From Asticcacaulis sp. MM231 (GTDB taxonomy: Bacteria > Pseudomonadota > Alphaproteobacteria > Caulobacterales > Caulobacteraceae), in assembly GCF_964186625.1 (NCBI RefSeq), contig NZ_OZ075108.1:1302001-1366000 (forward strand): DNA of 64,000 nt, read 5' to 3'. Below are positions 29,237 through 37,362 of this stretch, piece after piece; position 1 is the stretch's first letter, and each line of letters begins with the position of its first letter. The translations under genes and the position numbers were made by a program. The notes below the pieces were generated by a model. That model worked only from the letters and a program-made list of their open reading frames with translations, was not told where the DNA came from and did no database searches.

Positions 29237-30697
29237 ATGGCCGCCACTAACGATATCGTTGCTAAGCTCTGGGGCCTTTGCCACGTCTTGCGCGATGACG
29301 GCGTGACCTACAATGAGTACGTCACCGAACTCACCTACCTTTTGTTTCTCAAAATGCTTGAGGAAACAGGCCGCGAGGATCGTCTGCCGGAAGCCTATCG
29401 CTGGGCGCAATTGGCCGACCGCGAGGGCATAGACCAACTCGACTACTACAAGCGCTTGTTGCTTGACCTGGGCAAGCCTGAGGTCAAGGACCCGATCATC
29501 CACGCCATTTTTACCGATGCACAAACCCGCCTGCGTAAGCCGACCAATCTCAAGACGCTGACGACAAATATCAGCCAGCTTGATTGGTTTTCAGCCCGTG
29601 AAGAGGGCCTGGGCAATATGTACGAAGGCTTGCTGCAAAAGAACGCCGAAGACAAGAAGTCTGGTGCCGGTCAATACTTTACGCCCCGAACACTGATTGA
29701 CGCCATCGTGCGCTTGATGAAGCCGCAGCCGGGTGAGGTTATCCAAGACCCGGCGGCAGGCACCGGGGGCTTTCTGGTCGCGGCGGACCACTATATCAAA
29801 TCCAATACCGACGATCTCTATAAGCTCAATGAGGCGCAAGCCTTTTTCCAGCGCCATAATGCCTATGAAGGCGCGGAGCTTGTGCCAGACACCCATCGCC
29901 TGTGCCTGATGAACCTCATTCTGCACGGGATCGAGGGCGGTGTAGACAGTGTGGACACCCTGTCTCCAGATGGCGAGGCCCTGAACAAGGCCGACCTTAT
30001 CCTGACCAATCCACCTTTTGGTACAAAGAAGGGCGGGGGGCGCCCAACTCGCAACGATTTTTCCATCACGGCGGACACCTCCAATAAGCAGTTGGCTTTT
30101 GTGGAACATATTGTTCGCGCTCTGAAACCGGGCGGACGCGCGGCCGTGGTCTTGCCGGATAACGTGCTATTTGAAGACAATACGGGCCGACGCCTGCGCA
30201 CCTGGCTCATGGAGCTGTGCGATTTGCACACCATCCTGCGTCTACCCACAGGCATCTTCTATGCCCAAGGCGTCAAGACCAATGTCCTGTTCTTGCGCCG
30301 AGGCAACACGGATAAAGCCAACACCAAGACCGTTTGGGTCTATGATTTGCGCGCCAATATGCCTGCTTTTGGAAAGACCCGGCCACTAACACTTTCGGAC
30401 TTCAAGGCGTTCGAACTTGCCTATGGCCAAAATCCGAACGGTCTCTCGCCGCGTGTTGCCGAAGGCGAGGAAGGCCGTTGGCGTAGTTTCGACCGTGCCA
30501 CAATCGCGGCACGCAATGACAATCTCGATATCTCTTGGCTGCGCGATGATGAAGAAGAAGGCGAGGAGGGCCTAATAGAACCGGACGACATCGCCGCCGC
30601 GATCATCGGCCATCTCAAAGCCGCATTGGAGGACATAGAGGCCCTGTCCGAGGAGCTTGAGCCCGAGCTTGAGGCGGTACCCGAGGTCGCGGAATGA
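29237..30697 (+). CDS. hsdM: Type I restriction-modification DNA methyltransferase (M subunit)
   Basis: A 486-residue N6-adenine methyltransferase. An N-terminal helical HsdM_N domain (EYVTELTYLLFLKMLEE) precedes the SAM motif I DPAAGTGGF and the catalytic motif IV ILTNPPFG. With HsdS it forms the modification enzyme M2S1 and with HsdR the restriction complex. TACGGAGG lies nine bases before the ATG, inside the end of the upstream gene, so translation is coupled to the caspase-like gene. The C-terminus is very acidic (LSEELEPELEAVPEVAE). The frame is intact, so methylation should persist even with hsdR broken. Confidence 0.93.
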   Translation: MAATNDIVAKLWGLCHVLRDDGVTYNEYVTELTYLLFLKMLEETGREDRLPEAYRWAQLADREGIDQLDYYKRLLLDLGKPEVKDPIIHAIFTDAQTRLRKPTNLKTLTTNISQLDWFSAREEGLGNMYEGLLQKNAEDKKSGAGQYFTPRTLIDAIVRLMKPQPGEVIQDPAAGTGGFLVAADHYIKSNTDDLYKLNEAQAFFQRHNAYEGAELVPDTHRLCLMNLILHGIEGGVDSVDTLSPDGEALNKADLILTNPPFGTKKGGGRPTRNDFSITADTSNKQLAFVEHIVRALKPGGRAAVVLPDNVLFEDNTGRRLRTWLMELCDLHTILRLPTGIFYAQGVKTNVLFLRRGNTDKANTKTVWVYDLRANMPAFGKTRPLTLSDFKAFELAYGQNPNGLSPRVAEGEEGRWRSFDRATIAARNDNLDISWLRDDEEEGEEGLIEPDDIAAAIIGHLKAALEDIEALSEELEPELEAVPEVAE

Positions 30698-32238
30698 GTG
30701 AGCAAAGATGGGATTTGCCCCCAACATGGCTCTGGTCAACCTTCGGTGAAGTTTCGACTATCGTTGGAGGTGGTACACCTTCTGCGGGCGACGAAAGCAA
30801 TTTCGACGACCAAGGCATCTCATGGCTAACACCGGCAGACCTGACCGGATACAAGGGTACATATATCGCTAAGGGTAGGCGAAGTCTTAGCGTGAAAGGA
30901 TTTTCTGAAAGCGCGGCTAAACTGTTGCCCCCCGGCGCCGTACTGTTTAGCTCACGTGCGCCCATAGGGTATTGTGCGATTGCGTCAAATGAACTTTGCA
31001 CCAATCAAGGCTTTAAAAGCTTCATTTTAGTGGCAGAGAGTAGCCCAGAATACGCACGGCACTATCTTCTGGCGTCAACTGCATACGCAGAGAGCCTATC
31101 CAGCGGCACCACTTTTAAAGAGCTTTCGGGTGCGCGGGCTGCTGATATGGCCTTTCCGCTGGCCCCTTTTTTGGAGCAGAGACGGATTGTCAGCAAAATC
31201 GACAGCCTGACTGCCAAGTCCAAACGCGCCCGCGACAACCTTAAATACGTCCCCCGCCTTGTCGAAAAATACAAACAGGCGATACTGGCACGTTGCTTCT
31301 CGGGCCAGATGACTTCGCGTTGGCGCGAGGAAAATCCGGATTGTGTTCTCGACGCCAAAAAGGTCGTGCAGCAAATCGAAAGCGACAAGCTCTTATTTAT
31401 GTCTCAGTCCATGAGAGCCTTCGAAAGCAAGAAACGGGCCGGGCAAAAAGTTACGAAACCAAGGGAGCTAACTGTCCCCGATCCTGTTAGCAGTGATCAA
31501 TTCGCCCAGCTATGGTCGTTACCCCCTGAATGGCAATGGCTTCAAATTGGATGTTTTGCCTTCGTGACCAAGTTGGCAGGGTTCGAATACACGGATTATG
31601 TGAAGTATGATCCGACAGGTGACCTGAAAGTCATCAAAGCGGAAAATGCGGGATTGAATGGATTTAAACCGACAGATTTTTCAAAAATCCAATCAAGTAG
31701 CGTGGCTCACTTAGAGCGTTCTATTTTGACGGGCGGTGAACTGCTTGTTGTCTTCGTTGGGGCCGGAACTGGACAGGTGGCGCTTGTTCCAGAGAACGAT
31801 AAATTCTTCCTTGGGCCTAACATCGGCATGGCTAGGCCCTACACTCAGTCCGTCTCGCCGCGCTATTTGGAACTTTTTTTACGGTCAGATGCGGGCAAAA
31901 GCCTACTGCTTTTATCGGCAAAGGCTGTGGCGCAACCCTCCCTCTCAATGGGAGCTATTCGATCCACTCCGGTAGCATTGCCATCCCATGGCGAACAAAT
32001 TGAAATTGTCCGCCGCATCGAATCCGCCTTTGCGTGGATCGACCGTTTGGCCTCCGAAGCTACCAGCGCTCGCAAGCTGATCGACCATCTGGATCAGGCC
32101 ATCCTGTCAAAAGCCTTTCGTGGCGAATTGGTCCCCCAGGACCCGAACGATGAACCGGCCTCGGTATTGCTGGAGCGTATACGTGCCGAACGCGCCTCAA
32201 CCCCGGTCGTTAAACGGGGACGGCGGAAATTGGCCTGA
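30694..32238 (+). CDS. hsdS: Type I restriction-modification specificity subunit
   Basis: A 514-residue HsdS with two target-recognition domains. The first spans about 1-160 (WDLPPTWLWSTFGEV to the conserved helix FLEQRRIVSKIDSLTAKSK, cited as EQRRIVSKID) and the second about 265-460 (LPPEWQWLQIG to HGEQIEIVRRIESAFA). The closing FRGELVPQDPNDEPAS is typical of the family. Each domain reads one half of a bipartite DNA site. It overlaps hsdM by four bases (ATGA). The sequences do not tell the recognition site. Confidence 0.92.
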   Translation: MSEQRWDLPPTWLWSTFGEVSTIVGGGTPSAGDESNFDDQGISWLTPADLTGYKGTYIAKGRRSLSVKGFSESAAKLLPPGAVLFSSRAPIGYCAIASNELCTNQGFKSFILVAESSPEYARHYLLASTAYAESLSSGTTFKELSGARAADMAFPLAPFLEQRRIVSKIDSLTAKSKRARDNLKYVPRLVEKYKQAILARCFSGQMTSRWREENPDCVLDAKKVVQQIESDKLLFMSQSMRAFESKKRAGQKVTKPRELTVPDPVSSDQFAQLWSLPPEWQWLQIGCFAFVTKLAGFEYTDYVKYDPTGDLKVIKAENAGLNGFKPTDFSKIQSSSVAHLERSILTGGELLVVFVGAGTGQVALVPENDKFFLGPNIGMARPYTQSVSPRYLELFLRSDAGKSLLLLSAKAVAQPSLSMGAIRSTPVALPSHGEQIEIVRRIESAFAWIDRLASEATSARKLIDHLDQAILSKAFRGELVPQDPNDEPASVLLERIRAERASTPVVKRGRRKLA

Positions 32239-33200
32239 TGGTTGGCAAGGTCTACATCGCCAATTTTGGCCGCGAGAACTATGCGTGGGACGCATGTCTA
32301 AAGCGTTCCTGTATCGCCACCATGAACGCTGTCGAAGACCACGGCTATTGGCTAGCGAACGACAGGGAAAGTTACTGCGCGCAACGTATGGCCCGTAAAA
32401 CGTGGGCGGGCATCTTTCCCCCTAAGGCCGTGGCGTCGCGGTGGTTCAATCTTATGACCATCATTACCGAGAGTGTAGATGACATCTGGATTCACCGTGC
32501 CGGTAACGATATTTGGTGGACTGTTTCGACGGATCAGCCGGGCACCTTTGAAACTATGGTGGAACCCGTTGGCGAGCGTGGCGAAGTCGTCATCTGTTAC
32601 AAGCCTGCTCTGCCTTGGTCCAAGACCACGAAAAGCGGCAACGGTCTCGCCTGGAGCGCTATGCACGTCAAAGCGAAGGATTTCCTGATTACCGAAAGCA
32701 CGCTCCAGCAACTAAACCCAGACTATGCCGATTATGCACGCGCCATGATAAATGGCAACTCTTTGGCGGTGTGGCACTCACGGCCTGAATGGAAAACCAA
32801 GCAAGGCGGCGGCCGGTCCCCCGGTAAAATATTAAATCCGACGGAAAAGTCGATCTATGAGATGGTGCAGACGGCTTTGAAGACCACTGCCAATTCCAAT
32901 GGGCAGACGGTCGAGCGCATATTGAAAAACAAAGACCTGCGCATGTCTCCTCTGGAATTGGAGGAATACATAATGGCCCTTATCAAGTCGCAAGACGGGC
33001 TTTGCGCAATCAGCGGGTTGCCATTGCAATTCCGGGGCTCTCATGAGGACGTTGAATTGCTGGCCTCGCTCGATCGGATCGACAGTGACGGCCATTATGA
33101 ACGCGGAAATCTTCAGATCGTTTGCCGGTTCCTCAACCGATGGAAAAGCGATAGCAACGACGCCGAGTTCAAGCGCCTGGTTGAAGTCCTTCGCGCATAA
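32238..33200 (+). CDS. HNH endonuclease with uncharacterised N-terminal domain
   Basis: A 320-residue protein whose ATG overlaps the hsdS stop as TGATG, making it the last gene of the hsd operon. The last 70 residues resemble an HNH variant: KSQDGLCAISGLPL, then LASLDRIDSDGHYERGNLQIVC and NRWKSDSND, cited in parts. The first 190 residues hold Trp-rich strands (IWIHRAGNDIWWTVS, PALPWSKT) that could be a PUA/EVE-like modified-base reader, which is speculative. Such fusions are known among modification-dependent nucleases. It might cut DNA carrying foreign modification, complementing the type I enzyme. No signal peptide is present. Confidence 0.7.
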   Translation: MVGKVYIANFGRENYAWDACLKRSCIATMNAVEDHGYWLANDRESYCAQRMARKTWAGIFPPKAVASRWFNLMTIITESVDDIWIHRAGNDIWWTVSTDQPGTFETMVEPVGERGEVVICYKPALPWSKTTKSGNGLAWSAMHVKAKDFLITESTLQQLNPDYADYARAMINGNSLAVWHSRPEWKTKQGGGRSPGKILNPTEKSIYEMVQTALKTTANSNGQTVERILKNKDLRMSPLELEEYIMALIKSQDGLCAISGLPLQFRGSHEDVELLASLDRIDSDGHYERGNLQIVCRFLNRWKSDSNDAEFKRLVEVLRA

Positions 33201-33428
33201 TACCCGACGTTGCCCCCGGAATTTAATCCAGCAGTGCAGAGTAGGGTGCTTGGTGTCGTCTATGTCCGGTTTCGGGCTCGGGGGGGAAATAAATTGGTAT
33301 GACCGCAATGGGCGCCAAGACGCCCCTTTGGTTTTGGCCCTAAGACGACATTGACGGTCCTAGCCTAGGCGGCGTGCCTTGCCGTCCTAAAGGTACAGTT
33401 CACCGCGAGGGACACCCAATTGGTACGG

Positions 33429-33962
33429 TCATTTTGTTTTTTGAATTTCTATGTGTGTTTGCAATTCCGTCGTCTTGATTGAAATCGCGTTCGAGACTGG
33501 GCGCGGGCTTGTTGAGTGCTCATAGACAACGACGGATAAGAGAGAAACCCACATCAGGATTAGCACCCCAAGGATCGAAATCGACACAAAACGTGCGTTC
33601 TTTGAATTTCGATCAGCCGAGAACGGCCTGGGATAGGGAAAATCCGGCTTTACAAACTCATTCAGCATAAATTGTCTTCTGAATTCATTTTTTAGGTAAG
33701 AGGATTGGGTTTGTGCAGCACGAATACCGACAATTGTGACCCCGGCAACGACACTACCCGCGACACATATTGCCACTTCCAACCAAATCCTGGCGGGTTG
33801 TGTGAGTTCGGCCGCGGCAACTAGGGCGAATGCGGCAATCATAAAACCTTGGAACGTCAGATTCCAATTCATCCGGTTTGCCGTTAAGCTCTGCTCACGA
33901 AAGATTTGCTCAGCGATTGTGTTGGCAATTGCGAGCTTCTGTTCAAATCTGAGTTTCATCAT
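33429..33962 (-). CDS. Hypothetical membrane protein, about 177 residues
   Basis: I do not recognise a named family. A charged N-terminal helix (FEQKLAIANTIAEQIFREQ) is followed by two close membrane segments (MIAAFALVAAA and VAICVAGSVVAGVTIVGI), a basic soluble loop of about 35 residues, and a third segment (ISILGVLILMWVSLLSVVV). The topology of N-terminal helix, TM pair, loop and TM resembles small membrane proteins found beside defence genes, but that is only an analogy. GGGGGA precedes a double ATG. It is on the opposite strand from the hsd operon and divergent from the HAD gene. Confidence 0.65.
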   Translation of the reverse strand: MMKLRFEQKLAIANTIAEQIFREQSLTANRMNWNLTFQGFMIAAFALVAAAELTQPARIWLEVAICVAGSVVAGVTIVGIRAAQTQSSYLKNEFRRQFMLNEFVKPDFPYPRPFSADRNSKNARFVSISILGVLILMWVSLLSVVVYEHSTSPRPVSNAISIKTTELQTHIEIQKTK

Positions 33963-34025
33963 TTCCCCCTGACACTTTAACGGATACACTCCAAATCCAC
34001 GCTATTTCAACCACAATTTCCAACT

Positions 34026-34676
34026 ATGAAACTAATCATCTTCGATTTTGATGGCGTTATCGCCGATAGCAAGTCACTCGCCTGCATGGTTTTGGTGAAT
34101 GTTGCAGGCGATTTTGGTATTACCCTTACGGTAGATGAGGCAGTCGACAAATTTGTTGGGAAGCGCCTGTCAGAAGTAGTCAGCTTTTTAGAGGTACGCT
34201 TGGGGCGCACCATTCCTGGAATTTCAGATCTGATAGCTCAATCGACACTGTCAGCATTTAGCGCAGACCTGAAAGAAGTTCGAGGATTTGGCGGTTTCCT
34301 GCAGACCCTCGGAAACACGCAATACTGCATCGCGTCGTCAAGTTCGCCAGTGCGATTAAAAACCAGCCTTGACGTACTGGGCTTGAGTAACACGTTTGCA
34401 CGGAATGTTTTTAGCGCGGAATCAGTCGATAGAGGAAAGCCATTTCCTGATATATTTCTCTACGCCGCTTCCCAGATGGGAGTGCAGCCGGCGGATTGCT
34501 TGGTAATAGAGGACAGTGTTGCAGGCGTTATCGCGGCGAGGGCAGCGGATATGGCTGTCATCGGCTTGCTTGCAGGAAGTCACATCAAGGTCGGGCATAA
34601 AGACCGGCTAATTGCAGCAGGCGCTACGTTTGTTGCCACATCTTACGATGAGATAACGCAGTTTCTCGCCACATAA
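34026..34676 (+). CDS. HAD-superfamily hydrolase (phosphatase-like)
   Basis: A 216-residue HAD phosphatase of the beta-phosphoglucomutase/phosphoglycolate phosphatase branch. Motif I is FDFDGVIADS with the nucleophile and acid Asp pair, motif II is IASSSS, and motif III with motif IV are GKPFPDIF and VIEDSVAGV. A helical cap lies between motifs I and II. The substrate is unknown: a sugar phosphate or other small phosphomonoester is usual. It is island cargo with lower GC, and divergent from the membrane protein gene. Confidence 0.85.
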   Translation: MKLIIFDFDGVIADSKSLACMVLVNVAGDFGITLTVDEAVDKFVGKRLSEVVSFLEVRLGRTIPGISDLIAQSTLSAFSADLKEVRGFGGFLQTLGNTQYCIASSSSPVRLKTSLDVLGLSNTFARNVFSAESVDRGKPFPDIFLYAASQMGVQPADCLVIEDSVAGVIAARAADMAVIGLLAGSHIKVGHKDRLIAAGATFVATSYDEITQFLAT

Positions 34677-35126
34677 GCTAGTCGCAATTTTATCACCGAA
34701 TGGCCGTGCGACCAGTATATTCAAAACGGCTGCTTATTGCACCATCGAGCATAGGCCCCGCTTCAACGTCCGCTTCGGGGCAAAAAATCGCAAACCGATA
34801 CATCATCAGTTCAATGTCTGCATCGGCGCCAAGCCGAATGCGCTGAAAAATCAAACTGGAATATCATACCGGTTCGCGCTATAGTCGTTGACGGAGCCGT
34901 ACGCGCGGCTCCGGGGCGTCGTAACCCCTTTCCTAGATGGTTGTTGTCGGCCATTCCGGCACACCTCCTTGACCTACGCGGTTGGGGAGCCTGTGACGTA
35001 TAAAACAGGCTCCGGCTAAAGGTCACAGGGCCGTATCTAGGTGCGGTTACGAACTCCCCGATCACCAGGATCAATGGAGGCTCAAATGCGGGGGCGCACC
35101 GCGAACGAGCCTTTCGGGGTTTGTCC
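34677..35126. other. Structured intergenic region before the HTH/sigma gene
   Basis: About 450 bases with dense complementarity. GGAGCC-GGCTCC (34893-34912) is one hairpin. GGAGCCTGT with ACAGGCTCC (34986-35013) is a perfect nine-pair hairpin with a ten-base loop. CTGTGAC at 34991 can instead pair with GTCACAG at 35022, and GGGGAG at 34984 with CTCCCC at 35054, so alternative folds exclude each other. The plus strand also carries ACCTCCTT, the anti-Shine-Dalgarno sequence. It could be a cis-regulatory leader or a small RNA; no known RNA family was recognised. Confidence 0.45.
34811..34954 (-). CDS. Possible small protein, 47 residues
   Basis: A short frame MADNNHLGKG...AWRRCRH preceded by the perfect ribosome binding site AAGGAGGT eight bases upstream of its ATG. 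It is basic and unrecognised. The strong site argues for translation, but the frame overlaps the hairpin region, and the same bases may instead matter as plus-strand RNA. Confidence 0.3.
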   Translation of the reverse strand: MADNNHLGKGLRRPGAARTAPSTTIARTGMIFQFDFSAHSAWRRCRH

Positions 35127-36005
35127 ATGGATATCGATCAACTTGAAAAGTTCTATATAAATGCCCGCGCTGTTGGCGCGCTGGATCGTCACATCGGTGC
35201 GCGATTGCGGTCGCGGCGGATTTTGCTCCAGATGTCTGAGCGGTGGCTGGCCGATGCCTTGGGGTTGAGGCTTGATGAGCTGGAGGCCATGGAGGCTGGC
35301 GCGATGCGAATCGGGCCGCGGCGTTTAGCGTTTATCGGGGCTGCCTTGGATGTGGCCGACAGGTATTTCTTTCTGGATTTTCTGGAGACACCTGACGGGG
35401 CGCCACGAAGGCCAGGCTGGCTGCGCGAGGTCGATTGCTGGTTCCGCGACCGGGTGGCACCTTACGAAAATCTGCTCCTGAGCGTGGCGAAAGACCTGAT
35501 CGGCTCTAAGGGCGCGGCGCGCGATCTGGTCCACGATGTATATGCTCAGGTTCTCGCAGGCGACCGGTGGCGCACGATTGAGAACCCGAAAGCCTACCTT
35601 CGCAAATCGGTCGTCCATGCGGCCTATGCTTTTCTGGCCAAGAGCCGCCTGGTGCCCTTAGCGCGCGGCGACGATGTCAAAGACGATGTGAAGGACGAAC
35701 TGCCAGGTCCGGACGTTGAAGCCGAACAAAGGGACCATTTGCGTCGTGTGTTGGCGGCGATGAACAAGCTGCCCCCCAAAAGTCGGCGTGTCATGATCAT
35801 GCGGAAGGTTCAGGGATTGTCGGGACCAGAAATCGCCAAGCGGCTGGGCATCAGTTTGAAGGGGGTAGAGATCCACCTGACGCGAGGCATGGTCGCCCTC
35901 AACAAACATTTAGAGGCAGACGCTGTGGGGGTGGGGTTGAACGCGATCCTGTATACCCAAGACAGCGCCGCCGACATTTCCATCCGTGATCAGAATGAAC
36001 GATAG
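35127..36005 (+). CDS. Fused XRE-type HTH / ECF sigma-like regulator
   Basis: A 292-residue protein with two DNA-binding modules. Residues about 20-80 look like an XRE helix-turn-helix (ARLRSRRILLQMSERWLADALG, then LDELEAMEAG). Residues about 110-185 match sigma region 2 (LLLSVAKDLIGSKGAARDLVHDVYAQV, PKAYLRKSVVHAAYAF, cited in parts), and about 205-265 match region 4 (LPPKSRRVMIMRKVQGLSG, PEIAKRLGISLKGVEIHL). The FecI-like sigma style suggests it directs RNA polymerase to special promoters. The fusion with an HTH is unusual. It follows the structured intergenic region. ATG at MDIDQLEK is preferred over an upstream TTG. Confidence 0.75.
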   Translation: MDIDQLEKFYINARAVGALDRHIGARLRSRRILLQMSERWLADALGLRLDELEAMEAGAMRIGPRRLAFIGAALDVADRYFFLDFLETPDGAPRRPGWLREVDCWFRDRVAPYENLLLSVAKDLIGSKGAARDLVHDVYAQVLAGDRWRTIENPKAYLRKSVVHAAYAFLAKSRLVPLARGDDVKDDVKDELPGPDVEAEQRDHLRRVLAAMNKLPPKSRRVMIMRKVQGLSGPEIAKRLGISLKGVEIHLTRGMVALNKHLEADAVGVGLNAILYTQDSAADISIRDQNER

Positions 36006-36170
36006 GTGGTGCATGGCCGTCAGTCACCGTCTCAATCGCGGCGTTTCGTGTCTGGCAAGTTTAAGAGCTGATCGGCCAGCATCGAGATTCCTGTAAGGTG
36101 GAAATCGGAGTCTAGCACCGCTGTCGGGAGTCGGCTGCCGCTTTTGCTGCGGCCCTATTACGAGTGAGGC

Positions 36171-36449
36171 TTAACTACGCTTCTTCAACGGCAATTCGAG
36201 CTGTGTCCCCATTGGAAGCCCGGTGACGTCGGGCTTCGTGGGCACGTTTGCGGGCGTGACGGGTTTCGCTGAATTCCCGCCGTCGATAAACTCCAACAGG
36301 TCCCGGCGCATGATCAGACGCCGCCCGCCAACCTTCACCGACCGCAAGGCCCCTTCGGCGATCCTCTCGTAAAGGAATGACCGGCCCAGGCCCGACGCCT
36401 TCACTGCCTCGTCTATGCGGTATGAAATCTTGTCGTTGGTATCTGGCAT
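36171..36449 (-). CDS. AlpA/excisionase-like HTH protein
   Basis: A 92-residue protein with a winged-helix MerR/AlpA-type domain: YRIDEAVKASGLGRSFLYERIAEGALRSVKVGGRR, seen in parts as SGLGRSFLYERI and GGRRLIMRRDLLEFI. Such proteins control excision and integrase expression in P4-like islands. AGGAGG precedes the chosen start by eight bases. The C-terminal 30 residues are Pro/Thr-rich and end LPLKKRS. It faces the same way as the integrase, with about 900 bases between them. Confidence 0.75.
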   Translation of the reverse strand: MPDTNDKISYRIDEAVKASGLGRSFLYERIAEGALRSVKVGGRRLIMRRDLLEFIDGGNSAKPVTPANVPTKPDVTGLPMGTQLELPLKKRS

Positions 36450-36594
36450 GTGGAAGCCCTCCTGGCCGGATAATACCATGCCAAGCCGGTTTCACTGATA
36501 GTCCCAGGAGGGACAGGCAGCGCCAAATGAGGTCAGGCGGCGCACCTAGCGAATGCCGACGAAATTGGTTCGAGAGGCGAAAGACCGCGTTATC

Positions 36595-36648
36595 GGGGCT
36601 CTTGCAGGTCCGGCCAACCATAGGCCGGGGACCTGCAGGAGCCCTTTT
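36595..36648. terminator. Long hairpin with T tail
   Basis: GGGGCTCTTGCAGGTCCGGCC pairs, with one wobble and one small bulge, to GGCCGGGGACCTGCAGGAGCCC around the loop AACCATA, then TTTT. It is among the strongest hairpins in the window. On the plus strand it could stop transcription entering the AT-rich region; no plus-strand gene ends just before it. Confidence 0.55.
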
Positions 36649-37106
36649 GGGAGACATTTTTTTGTGCGGTGCGCAAAAGTAAATTAAATTAACAAAAACA
36701 ATCGACTACTGCGAAATAACTCCTAATTTTTTTGTTAAATCCTGATAAACGATGTGCAGACAATGACTTACGCGAAACGGGAGTTGAGCCTTTATCTTGC
36801 CTTCACTACGTACCTTTTTCGTTCCATTTTCACTGAGGTGTCCTGTCACCACATTTTGTGCGCCGCACACATTGTTCAAATGATCTGCCACCTCATACGC
36901 CTGGCAAAGTACGTCCGTATTCACAAAATGGTTTTCCTTGCCTTCTTTCACCAGAGGACTGTTTGACGCTACAGGGAGCGGTATATTTCAACAGGCGGCC
37001 AAATTGCGAAAGCGGAATTGCTTTTTTGCCTTTTTTTGCTATTCCTCTTGCATGGACAGGGAGTTCCCAGTCGGCATTTGGCCTCGGTTTATCCGGGGCC
37101 TTTTGT
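36649..37106. other. AT-rich island stretch without a confident gene
   Basis: About 460 low-GC bases lie between the hairpin and a DUF3800 remnant. Short open frames occur on both strands but overlap each other and lack ribosome binding sites. The stretch looks like degraded island DNA. Confidence 0.5.
36706..36951 (-). CDS. Doubtful small hypothetical protein, 81 residues
   Basis: A GTG-initiated frame with plausible amphipathic composition (VADHLNNVCGAQNVV, FRVSHCLHIVYQDL) but no recognisable family and no clear ribosome binding site. Two plus-strand frames overlap it. It is listed because nothing better explains the stretch. Confidence 0.2.
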   Translation of the reverse strand: MKEGKENHFVNTDVLCQAYEVADHLNNVCGAQNVVTGHLSENGTKKVRSEGKIKAQLPFRVSHCLHIVYQDLTKKLGVISQ

Positions 37107-37316
37107 TTATGGAAACAATTTCAGCAATTTGATTTTCCCTCTCAGGCCGTCAAAAGCTCGGTTGGCCTGGCCGGGTTTCAGGCAGTGCAGGCCGACGGGA
37201 CGCGCAACGAAATCCGCCAGTTGCAGACCCGTTGAATTGGCTTTCTTAGGCACAAATCGTATCTCGTAGGGACGCGTCTTGAAGTTGACGCTGGTGGCGA
37301 TCCGCTGCTGTAGTAT
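37107..37316 (-). pseudogene. C-terminal remnant of a DUF3800 protein
   Basis: About 69 codons are open on the minus strand, reading RFVPKKANSTGLQLADFVARP and VGLHCLKPGQANRAF and ending LKLFP. KKANSTGLQLAD and the following RP..GLH..PGQ.NRAF are hallmark sequences at the end of DUF3800 proteins, a family common on islands. An in-frame stop lies just upstream and no start or N-terminal part exists, so it is a decayed 5'-truncated copy. It sits between the gene-poor stretch and the integrase. Confidence 0.65.
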
Positions 37317-37362
37317 TCAAATGATCCGGGTGCGGAATTTTGTTGTCCGACATCTTAGCCGT

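Noticed and set aside
36858..37235. Plus-strand frame of 125 codons in the AT-rich island stretch
   Set aside because: It overlaps the DUF3800 remnant on the other strand, has unlikely composition and lacks a ribosome binding site.
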